A stretch of DNA of 64,000 nucleotides from Owenia fusiformis. Lineage: Eukaryota; Annelida; Polychaeta; Sabellida; Oweniidae. The notes beneath the pieces are model-generated. The model was given only the letters and a program-made list of their open reading frames with translations, searched no databases and was not told where the DNA came from. Where the stretch lies: positions 746,001 to 810,000 of the forward strand of contig CAIIXF020000006.1 in assembly GCA_903813345.2 (NCBI GenBank), read 5' to 3'. Position 1 is the stretch's first letter. Each line of letters begins with the position of its first letter. Below, piece by piece: positions 1 to 9,912 of the stretch. A program made the translations under genes and the position numbers.

Positions 1-67
1 TAGTAATTGCCTTATTTATCCATCGTGGATTGCAAAATAATAAATGTTGAATGTATGTATATTTCAG

Positions 68-3000
68 AAGAAGAAAGAAGACTTACAACTGTTCCAGGTT
101 CCAGTTAAAGACCTAACCAATGCTCAACTCCAGAGTCTCAAGGTGACAAAATACTCTGATTTATTAAAACTACCTTACTGATTTCATACAATTTCAGTCC
201 TATTTATGTAACTCATTTTGATAAAACGTAGTATGTTCTATTTGTGTATGCACTATGCATGGACATATGATAATATACGTCCATGGTGTGTTATGAATAT
301 AAATTGGGACTCGTGATCAGAAAAATGAAAATCTGGTCAGAAAAAAATAAAATCTGGTCAGAAAAAATGCAGGTAAAGGTAAGAACTCCTGGTGTTGAAA
401 ATGGTAAATGTTGAATAAAAAATTACACAGGTTAGAAAAATTAAAGAAATTTAATATCAATATCACTCACATCTAGTCTAATATTAAATTTTCATTTTAT
501 TACAGCTAGACCATGTTTCTATGCAGAAGTACAGTAATATAGACCTTACAACTGAAGAGAGCAACCCCCCTGAAGAACAACCATCACCAGAACTAACACG
601 GCTGTTTGAGAGCCTAGATCCCCTGCTAGGCTTCTGTATAGAGCTCAAATACCCACAGAGATATATGGTATGTAACTGACATTTTTGGGGTTTTGACTCA
701 TTTGGCTTGTCTGGCAAAGCAAAGTTTTTTCAAATTGTTTTCTACAAAATATCATAACATAGCAAAATGTAAAAGCAAAATGTTGAGATATTATATAATT
801 CAGAACAGTTATTTGTGAAAAATGTCTGAAATATCGATATGTATTAGATAGGGCTCTCACGGTTTCATAATTCCTCAGTTCGGTTCACGGTTTTTATCTT
901 TTCGGTTCGGTTCGGTTTGGTTCTTATCGCACTTTAATGTAAAAAATCAAATAACTCAAATTGACACTTCATCTAACTAATGTATTCAACACCATCTCTC
1001 GTTGGAAATCCAAAATAACCCCAACAGTGGGCCTTATACGACTTTGGAGCGTTTAGAATGCCGAAATCTTCACCTCTCGTTTCGAGATTCATGTTCCTCA
1101 ACTTTAGCGAACGGCACTTTTTTTCTCGAACGTACCGACCGAGGCCCTAGAACCGCGGAGCACCGCGGTTCTGGTACACCGTTAGACCCTTAGTATTAGA
1201 TCAATTTCATGGAAAAATCTTTGGTATTGTGACCAAACAGCCAACATAATTACATGTATATGTCTTTTTCAGAATGGTACTCATGAAATGGATCACTATT
1301 TTGACCCAAACCTGTACCTGGATATAATCTTAGAGCAGATTCTGAAGTTAGCTGGTGAAAGACGTATAATACTCTGCTGTTTTCACCCAGATATATGCGC
1401 CATGTAAGTAGTGGCTGTCAAATGTGTTTATTATAACCCTGATGTATACTGGATTAAAAAAAAAAGAAAAAAAAGTATACTGGATTAATATATATGTATA
1501 TGCTATAATATATGCTCTTTGACCATTACAGATGATAGTAGAAAATCTATATGTGGTGGTTCATATCAGAGTGCAAATATATTCAATTCCATACAACAAT
1601 TTTTCTAGAAAAATGAGTTAACATTTTTATAAAAAGATTCAAGATGGGGTCCTAATCCACAGTCAGATCAATAATCAAGGACTTTATTGACATGTTTTTG
1701 GCTCTCCCTGTATTCTGATCTGTTAATGCATTATATGAGCCCTTCAGTCTATTCAAATGGACAGCGATTACAAAATGTGATAGTTCCTACTACTACTTCT
1801 AATCCTATTCTAGATATTAAACTCGGTACCACTACTTCTTATTCACTGGGTGAAGGTTTGATAAAAACTTCGAAATTGTAATAGCGCTGATAATGATTTG
1901 ATAAAACATCTTGATAATTTTAATTTGCTACAATCTTGATGCCCGTCTCTAATAAAAGCATGCAGAAATATTGACACACCCTGTATTTTGAAATCTGTCT
2001 TCAGGGCCAGTATAAAGCAGAATAAGTACCCAGTGTTTTTCCTGACATGTGGTGTGAACAGCTTGTGGGACACCTATGTTGATATACGAACACACAGCTT
2101 CCCTATTGCGGTTAACTTTGCCAAGGCTGACGGAATCCTAGTAAGTATGGTGCAAAGTGTAAATCTGAATCAAAATTTTTTTAGTTTTCCTCCAATCAAA
2201 GTTTTTATGTTTTATGTCAGAGCAGATGATTGAACAGTAAAGTGTACCTCTGTAAGTGGCACATGTCCTTAAGCGGAATAGTTCAGTCCCATCAGTCATT
2301 AACAAAGTGTAAAATGAACTCCCTGTAAGTGGAACACCTAACAAACGGAACACTATTTTGAGGTACCAAAGGCATTCCACTTGATATACTGGAATCACTG
2401 TTTTCACATAACTTGTAGTCATTGCATAGTCATTGGATAAATTGTAGTGAAGTCATTGCATAACTTTGTAGTCATTGCATAGTTATTGGATAAATTGTAG
2501 TGTAGTCATTGCATAACTTTGTAGTCATTGCATAACTTTGTAGTCATTGGATAAATTGTAGTGTAGTCATTGCATAAATAGTCATTGGATAAATTGTTGT
2601 GTAGTCATTGCATAACTTGTAGTCATTGCATAAATAGTCATTGGATAAATTGTAGTGTAGTCATTGCATAACTTTGTAGTCATTGCATAAATTATAGTTA
2701 TTGCATAACTTATACATGCATATACTTCTTAGGGTATAAGTGCCCATGCTGAAGAGCTCCTCAATGACCAGTCACTGATAGATATAGCCAAGGCTGAGAA
2801 GAAAGTGGTCATAAGCTGGGGAGAACAACTCAATAACAGAGAAACCCTGGACAAGCTTAAAGACAAGGGAATTGATGGACTTATATATGATAGGTATGCT
2901 GACCAATCAGGAATTTTTTGGAATTGGAAATGTCAGTGTTAAAAATGTTTTGTTTTCTTAAAAAGTATATTGATTTTATAGACTTAATACATATCATTAT

Positions 3001-3509
3001 AATAGCATTTCGATTATCATTCATTTCAATTTCTTTATAGCTCTATAATGAAAGTGAACCTTTATCATTCCTTCCAAAAGAATCTAGATTTAATATTCAT
3101 AAACACAAAGATCTTATGGTGAATTAATATATCAATAAGTTTTGTTATATTTTATCAGTATTTCATTGATATGTATGTTATTGCTATCAAATACTAAAAA
3201 CATAAAACATTGTATTTTTATTTCAGAATATATGATCTAAAAACAGACAAAAGCAATGTTTTTAAACTAGAATATGAAGCCAAGCTGAAGCTACTCCAAG
3301 ACCTTGGACAAATCCCTAATACTAAACATGCACAGAGACAATTACTCGGGAGTACATCTTCAGAACCAGGGGATAACAAAGAGGACACTAGTAGTAGTGC
3401 TGAGTCTTCCCGATCGTCAAGTCCAACAGATAAAAAGAGACCCCTGGTGGTGTCATCAGACACTACACTTACTAAGGCGAAATTACCTCGTCAAATGAGT
3501 TGTATTTAA
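68..3509 (+). CDS. GPCPD1: Glycerophosphocholine phosphodiesterase GPCPD1, C-terminal six exons (5' partial)
   Basis: Exons 68-142, 506-667, 1273-1403, 2005-2140, 2733-2893 and 3227-3509 all have AG/GT borders, and their phases join into 315 codons plus a TAA stop. The product matches the second half of the GDPD domain of GPCPD1, which hydrolyses glycerophosphocholine to glycerol-3-phosphate and choline in the cytosol. Landmarks in order are FPVKDL-like FQVPVKDL, GFCIELKYP (the E and K of the GDPD core strand), FDPNLYLDIIL, RRIILCCFHPDICAM, KQNKYPVFFLT, GISAHAEELL and the closing DGLIYDRIYD. The last exon adds a Ser-rich tail of about 60 residues ending in SCI, which is lineage-specific. The starch-binding CBM20 domain and the catalytic HD motif would lie on exons left of the window. 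Intron 2 carries a hAT-like element (849-1192) and intron 4 a short tandem array. Family identity is secure; the start is not visible. Confidence 0.93.
849..1192. mobile_element. hAT-like MITE in GPCPD1 intron 2
   Basis: A 344-bp element is flanked on both sides by the identical 8-mer GTATTAGA (841-848 and 1193-1200). Its ends, TAGGGCTCTCACGGT and the inverse of ACCGTTAGACCCTTA, are imperfect inverted repeats. An 8-bp target duplication with TAGGG ends is typical of the hAT superfamily. The interior has no transposase ORF, so it is non-autonomous. Confidence 0.8.
2234..2375. mobile_element. Degenerate short TA-type MITE in GPCPD1 intron 4 (tentative)
   Basis: The stretch starts ACAGTAAAGTGTACC and then repeats phrases such as CTCTGTAAGTGGCAC and CCCTGTAAGTGGAACACC. 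These resemble the interior of the better-preserved elements at 34074 and 55212. The right end is not clear. Confidence 0.4.
2400..2715. repeat. Tandem array, TAGTCATTGCATAA units
   Basis: About fourteen copies of TAGTCATTG(C/G)ATAA alternate with spacers such as CTTTG and ATTGTAGTG, giving mixed 19- and 23-bp units. The array sits in intron 4 of GPCPD1 and ends about 20 bp before the acceptor of exon 2733-2893. Confidence 0.9.
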
Positions 3510-5825
3510 TCATGTTTCATTGATATATTTATGATTTCTTAGTGGGTGTATCAGGGAAGTAAAGTTGTTATATTGAATCACAGGGTTTCTTCTCATGCAT
3601 GTTAATTCCTTACTATAGGACCAAGTCATCCCTCTAAGCTGTCCCTGCACAATATAAAGACAGAGGCAAAGGATTGTCTTATTCCAAAGAGTCTACATGC
3701 AGTTTGCTTTGAATGATGCTAAGTCAAACTATTGTAAGGGTAAACAGTTGCCATCCGGAAAAGAGCTCCATATTTGACAAAACGAATATTTCCATATAAG
3801 GATATTATTTCATAAACAACCTGATCAGGAGTGCTCTTCCATATTTAGAATGGTGGTGTGTGAAGGAGAGTGAGGGATGGTGTCCAAACACCATATGTTG
3901 CAATTCAGTTAATTTTCTTATGGTTACCCCTCCCCTTTAACAAAATTTTGAAATGCTGGTTTCCCATTCACTTGTGGACTAACACATTAACTTACAAAAC
4001 CTACATTTAGTGAATTTTTTACTCCCCCCCCCCCTAACAAAATGAACTGTGTTCTTCCACAAATGTTTATACCATCCCAAAGCGTTCAAAATACATTTAG
4101 CCATATGAATATAACAAGGCATGTCCTTAATTCTACAGTTCTGAAATCAGCTGGTCAGAATATTATTACAAACCAGTTGCATTACTATTTGCATTACTAT
4201 TTGCCTTCTAAATTAATATATAAGCTGAGCCTCATGAAAGTAAGCAGACAATGACCAGTGGATCAACCCTAGCTTTAAAGACTTGAAAGTATTGCCAGGA
4301 TATTATACAAATATTTATACAGTTCATATGTATTCCAAGGGATTAGAGTGTTGTATTTGTTATTTTCTCTCATGAAGTCATATTTGAATGGCCCTCATTC
4401 TAGAGGAGGCATATTAAAAACAAAGCTGAGGGGATATTCGCTCTTGCTGCATTTAGCAACAGGGAAATTTCACAGGATGTTTTATGTCATGTGATATGTG
4501 CTCAACCAATCACAGAATGGCAAAAATGACAGTGAGATAATGATGGTACCATATAGGGCCTACATTAGGGAGGTTAATTTACACATTTTTTAAGTGAACC
4601 TGTACGTGAGCGTGTAATATTTCGCCCCCTGGATTACTGAGCCGCTCTCAATTCACTTTTTCAGGGACCTAATTACACTCTGTATTCCTTTATACTCAAT
4701 CAGCCATGTACCAATTGGAGGACTAATTCACAGAGGACCATAATTCCACACATCACGTACAAGATTTTGAGAAAACGTGTATCTTAACCTCACTATTGTA
4801 TGCATATATCTGTAGAAATAGATTTATTGTTTATTGTGGAAGAGTGAATAACTCATTCAATACTGGGCCAAAAAGCACTAAAATACTGACAAATTTTTGA
4901 AAATTGCCATATATGGTACCTCTGAAATAATATATGTAGTGTATACATGGGCATACATATATCTAGTGTTGTATATCATTTTAAAGCATATGATATACTC
5001 TTTCAGAATGAACAGGTTTTTTAAGTCCCATTTTATAAGTTGTCATGGTTACAAGATTCCAAAAAATACATTGAGTTTGTGCTTGGACGTGATATCACGT
5101 CCTTAGGAGTCAACGTATGTGCTTTATGACGTCATATCACATCCTTCGTGGCGAATGAGTTAATGTACATAATAAAAACGTCAATTCTAATTCTATGAAT
5201 TAAAAAATATGTACAGTATAAAAGTGTATCACTGGCAATTAAGATGCATAATACATTTAATAAATGTCATTTATATCACAATGGTGATATTTTATTTATT
5301 AGTATATTTGGGTTGGACCATTTAATTTTAATTTTGGGTAGAGCCCTTACTATTTTGCCATAAATCAAAATATTTTCATTGTAGTGAATGATCTTCATAT
5401 TTTTTCACATAGCAAAGGATTTCATTTGCATATATATGATGGAAAAATAAAACAGCTCAGACATGTCAGATGAAAAGTAACTTGCTCTCTTGGCTTCTAA
5501 GGTAGCTGTTACTGTGTACACTGTATGTCACACAAATTCATTGTTCATACAAGCATCACGTTTTAGTATTTTGTTTTGTAGTATAATCCTAATATTCACA
5601 TTTAAGAAGATTAAGCACAAATTGACAATCAATAGTATTGATTGAATTTCTCATTGTAGAATCACAATGTTTTGTGAATTTAAAAATTCCCCCTTCGAAA
5701 CATGCTACTAAAATATGCTACAAAGAATAATAACATATAATTGTATATAAATGGCTTTAATATTTATTCATGTGATTTTTGTTGTTTGTATCTACACTAA
5801 ATGCACAATTTGCAGAACCAATAAA
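3510..5825 (+). other. Probable GPCPD1 3'UTR and trailing spacer
   Basis: No coding exon was recognised. The stretch is AT-rich and ends at an AATAAA at 5820-5825, a plausible poly(A) signal for GPCPD1; the true cleavage site is unknown. It holds a poly-C tract (4024-4034) and the palindrome GGACGTGATATCACGTCC at 5085-5102, followed by TGACGTCA at 5127-5134. Confidence 0.45.
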
Positions 5826-7674
5826 GTATTCATATATGATATGTATTAATAATACATAATAATAATAAATATATTGCAGTTGTTTGTTTTTTTATGTGTC
5901 TTTTGAGAGTTTCAACCATAGCTTCATGTACTTCTCCAAAAGACCAGAACTGTTGAACAGAATTTTCAAACCATACCTTTTAGATTGCCTTCCCCTATAA
6001 CTGTATAATGCCCCTCAGATATACATTTCTAAATGTCCAAGTTCATGCATTTATTTGATCTCCTGAAAAGTATTGGAGACCAATCAATCAAAGCCACAAC
6101 TCATTAATTCTACATGTACTTCATCATTTTGCACGATCTCAAACAAGGTACATGTTGCCTAATGAATTATGGGATTGTGTTCTTATCTGACAGTGTAAAA
6201 TATAAAATAGTAATATATTACCATGGGCTTTCAACTAGATAATTGAAAGCCCATGATAGTACTAAAATAGATGTGGATGTCCTGTCCTGTGTAAATAGGC
6301 CTACATGTGATGATTTCCATTTGATTGTGACAGAAATTGAAAGGAATTTTCTTTATTGAAGGCATACAGTTAACAGAACATGAACATTTTGTAATGATTA
6401 ACACAATCAATGTAACAATCTCCAACAACTATAATCATCTTACACAAGCTTGGATTGTGCTAGGAATTTAAGGCTGAGAGACCTGCAATGGTATGGTAAG
6501 GCTGGTGTCCGTGTGTATAGTAAAAATGGGTCATTTTGCATTAAAACCATTATGTGATTCCCTATTTTACTGAGTAATGCTGTATCTCCAGCAACTACAA
6601 TGTAAACCAAGTTGTAACTCACCATTGGCTCTATCAAACCATGGCCTCTATCACCACTTACACATTAGCTCCAACCTGAAAGGACGCGTGTAGGCCAGGG
6701 TGAAGGGCGTTGGACTTGGTGTAAGATTTAACGCAGTGTTAAATGATTCCAGGAACCATCATGTTGATTTTGACCCAATGCTTGGTTTCCTAATAATTTT
6801 TTTCTCTTGTCCTCACAATGGCACAACCCAAACGTCAAAACACAATTGGTCATCAAAATGAATAAATGGTTTAAATATGATTGATTTGCTTTTTAAATAC
6901 AATCCAGACATAACATTTCCTAATATGGTATCACCAGACAGTGATCGGATAAACATACAGAACCATAAAACACATCAACTTGAGGATGCATATTATCTCA
7001 GATTTGACATCCATTATTGACCTACTTTCTTACATAGCAATTCAATGGAGAAAGTTTAGTTCTAAATATGGGACGTTTCGCATTGTGTCCAACGCCTGTG
7101 TTGATAATTTATTAAATCTGGATATAGATGTATTGTTTAAATATGTTTTAATAACAATTGAGCATGATGTAGAGGCGTTACAAGCAAACTTATATTGAAA
7201 TATACGCGATCTTCGTTGGTACAATATGGCGCCTCGCTGAAATAAAGTGTGTTTGTTAGCAAAAGTCAACATTTAATTTCTTTACTTTTAAGGGCTGCAA
7301 CATAAAAGAACAATGGGTATATCTAAAGAACATACATTTAATGTATCGTTGAAATTTTAAATTGGGTAAAATAGTGTTTATTTTATATAGAAAAGCCATT
7401 GTAAATGTTGAATTATATCATTTTTTAAATTAAAAATCGAAGTTACACAGTATTTTTGTATTTCCCGACTAATAGATTATTCTTCTAATTATTTTTCATA
7501 AAAGAATAGTGTCATGGCTTATGATGTGACTTATGAAATGATGGATAAATCGATTAGAACGGGTAGTAAATAAAATTTAAAATAGGGTAACTAGCACACT
7601 TGAAGAATACATCGGACATTTTGATTCTCCAAAAGCTAAATCCGGAAGTACGTTCTCTAACGTCCGCGCGATTT
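5826..7674. other. Intergenic spacer between GPCPD1 and H1
   Basis: AT-rich sequence without a supported gene. The only clear structure is a hairpin at 6221-6255, where CATGGGCTTTCAA pairs with TTGAAAGCCCATG across a 7-nt loop. No other histone genes lie in this spacer. Confidence 0.5.
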
Positions 7675-7675
7675 G

Positions 7676-7682
7676 TATAAAT
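7676..7682 (+). promoter_or_regulatory. TATA box of histone H1
   Basis: TATAAAT lies 89 bp upstream of the H1 ATG, so transcription would start near 7705, in a TTCACTCAGT stretch that resembles an initiator. A GC-richer patch with CCGGAAGT (7641-7648) and CGTCCGCGCG precedes it. I did not find the AAACACA H1 box nearby. Confidence 0.75.
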
Positions 7683-7771
7683 GAAGGAATCATTCCGAGT
7701 TATTCACTCAGTTTCAACTGAACTCTCAACTTCGAAGATAAATTCAGATACTCACAAAGCGACAAGCAACG

Positions 7772-8356
7772 ATGGCAGACGCAGCAGCACCCGCACCCGC
7801 AAAGGCAGCCAAGAAGGCAAGCAAGCCCAAGAAGCCAGCAAATCATCCCAAATACAGCGAGATGGTCAAGCAAGCAATTGCATCACTCAAGGATAGAACT
7901 GGATCCAGCCGTGTTGCCATTCTGAAGTACATCCAGGCCAACTTTAAGGACCTTGGTGGTGACGCATCAGTTAACTCTCACCTGAAGATGGCTCTTCGTG
8001 CTGGTGTGAAGAATGGTGCTCTCAAGCAATCCAAAGGAACTGGCGCATCTGGTTCCTTCAAGATTGGCAAGGTTGAAAAGCCAAAGAAGGTCAAGGTAGT
8101 AAAGAAGAAACCAGCAGCTAAGAAACCCAAGGCCAAGAAGGAAAAGAAAGTGAAAACACCCAAGAAGGCTGCCAAGAAACCCAAATCACCCAAGAAGGCA
8201 GCAAAGAAGTCCACTCCAAAGAAGGCAGCCAAGAAACCAGCAGCTAAGAAAGTTGTTAAGAAAACACCAGCAAAGAAGGCAGCCAAGCCCAAGAAACCAG
8301 CTGCAAAGAAGTCTCCCAAGAAGAAAGCAGCAGCCAAGAAACCAGCAAAGAAATAA
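7772..8356 (+). CDS. H1: Linker histone H1
   Basis: A single 194-residue intronless ORF encodes a linker histone, which binds nucleosomal linker DNA and compacts chromatin. Residues 1-22 form a short Ala/Lys/Pro N-tail. Residues about 23-98 form the winged-helix globular domain, with HPKYSEMVKQAI, GSSRVAILKYI and the conserved GTGASGSFKIG ending. The remainder is a Lys/Ala/Pro tail with S/TPKK sites (KSPKKAAKK, STPKKAAKK, TPKKAAKK), which are classic CDK phosphorylation and DNA minor-groove motifs. The ATG follows a TATA box and a short leader. A histone stem-loop follows the TAA by 24 nt, so this is a replication-dependent gene. GC content is higher than in the flanks, as expected for an intact gene. 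The long opposite-strand ORF over it is a composition artefact. Confidence 0.97.
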   Translation: MADAAAPAPAKAAKKASKPKKPANHPKYSEMVKQAIASLKDRTGSSRVAILKYIQANFKDLGGDASVNSHLKMALRAGVKNGALKQSKGTGASGSFKIGKVEKPKKVKVVKKKPAAKKPKAKKEKKVKTPKKAAKKPKSPKKAAKKSTPKKAAKKPAAKKVVKKTPAKKAAKPKKPAAKKSPKKKAAAKKPAKK

Positions 8357-8382
8357 ACAAACTTTCCACACCAAACCCCAAA

Positions 8383-8398
8383 GGCCCTTTTCAGGGCC
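8383..8398 (+). promoter_or_regulatory. Histone mRNA 3' stem-loop
   Basis: GGCCCTTTTCAGGGCC is a perfect 6-bp stem with a four-base TTTC-type loop, followed by ACCC. This is the SLBP-binding structure of non-polyadenylated histone mRNAs. A purine-rich stretch ACAAAAGAG (8410-8418) lies where the U7 histone downstream element is expected. Confidence 0.96.
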
Positions 8399-8423
8399 AC
8401 CCATTACTTACAAAAGAGCTTTA

Positions 8424-9489
8424 GGTTTATGAATTAATTTTTTTTGAGTTGATGTTTATGTGACCAGTGTAGAGTGAGTACAGGTAGAGTTGAACAGGAA
8501 TGAAATGTTAATTCAAATTTTAGAAAAAATTGCAATTGGTCATTAGGTCTCAAGGTTGTCATCAAATATTTACACCAAAAAGGAAATGAAATGACATGTG
8601 CATTTCTGAACTAAGTCACTGTATTTCTAATTTGATGATTTTTGCTATTTAATTTGGCAGCTTTTCACGGGGATAAATCTCATATCTACAGCTACATGTA
8701 TCATAATCATATGCCCCCCCCCCCGTATACTCCAGTTGAATATTTAAAGTGGTGGTCTAAATTATATTTGAATTCATTCCTAGATTATTGAGAAAAAATT
8801 AAAACTGATTTGAAAGGCAATATATATTTTTTCCTTTTTGGGACCACAATTTTTGATAGTCCGGGAGAGCAACTATGGTATACTGCATCTTTGTGTGTCG
8901 TGGCTGACTGCCTTGGGGGTTCACTGCATGTTAAGTGTAACATCGGATTTCTTTGTTCTTGCAGTTAAATAGTGTACATTCATTCAGGAGGGCTAAAAAT
9001 CAATATTTAGCATCATCAATTGTCCTTCAACAACATTTGATCACCACTCCTTAGTAAACAGAAATAGTATTTTTATCATTTAAGATTGTATCATAGTTCA
9101 CCATTGCTACCATTTGACGGTAGCAGGCCTGTAGCTCTAACCTAGGGGGGGGGGTTCCAGGGGTTTAAGCGAACCCACATGGCCAAATATTCTTTCAAAA
9201 TCAGGCAGTTTTTCATGATTCTGAGCATTTTTGGGCCGAATTTGTCAAAGTGAACTCCCCTGAGACTTTTCTGAAAAGTGAACCCCCTTGGAAAAAGCTG
9301 GCTATGGGCCTGAGAAGCATTGTCGCTTTCCACTGGGTCTAGAGACTTGTGAATCAAGATGCCTGAGAAGTACGAGCCATCATAAAATAAACATTAGAAT
9401 GACATCAATGCTGGTAAGCAGACTGCAGACAAAAGCAATATAATTATAATTACAATGTTTATTGTTTAACCTTCTCAAATAGACATACA
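8424..9489. other. H1-MRPS18B intergenic spacer
   Basis: No gene recognised. It contains a poly-C tract (8713-8724) and the TIR element at 9124-9312. MRPS18B, coming from the right on the minus strand, probably ends its transcript near the left-facing AATAAA at 9490-9495. Confidence 0.5.
9124..9312. mobile_element. CAGGCC-GTAGC family MITE, copy 1
   Basis: It begins CAGGCCTGTAGCT and ends GGCTATGGGCCTG, its inverse complement with changes. The interior matches the copy at 12154-12370, with a GAACCC stretch, TTTCAAAATCA, GCAGTTTTTCA and GGGCC. It holds a G-run near the left end. No target duplication can be read. Confidence 0.75.
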
Positions 9490-9495
9490 TTTATT
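9490..9495 (-). terminator. Candidate MRPS18B poly(A) signal
   Basis: TTTATT on the plus strand reads AATAAA on the minus strand, 418 bp downstream of the MRPS18B stop codon. A second one lies at 9458-9463. Confidence 0.4.
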
Positions 9496-9912
9496 TGAAA
9501 ACAATGGGTCAGCAGTTGCATCAGTTGCATTACATCAAAGTACATAAAACAAAGTTCATAAACTACATGATATTAAAGTTTTGATATTTCCATGGTACTA
9601 TTACTTTTGAATATCATGGTTATCCATACATGTCCAGTGTTTTATCTCTAGGTGTTTTTAATTTACAATTCGGTAAATAAATTAATTTACAAGTTCTGTT
9701 CTGGATTTTAGAATTCTCTATTGTACATTTTCAAATATCAATTGAGTATACTGTGTATTAGAGGTTTCTATTATTTTTGCCTTAAAGTTTCTATTGTATA
9801 TTATAGGTTTCTATTGTACATCCTGGATGCTGCTATTGTGCATCATAGAGGTGTATATATTGTATGCTGTAGCTCATTATGTAGAGATTTCCATCCTGAA
9901 TCCTTGATGCTG

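Noticed and set aside
7978-8400. 140-aa antisense ORF over H1
   Set aside because: It mirrors the Lys/Ala-rich H1 codons as Phe/Leu/Ala; no support for an antisense gene.
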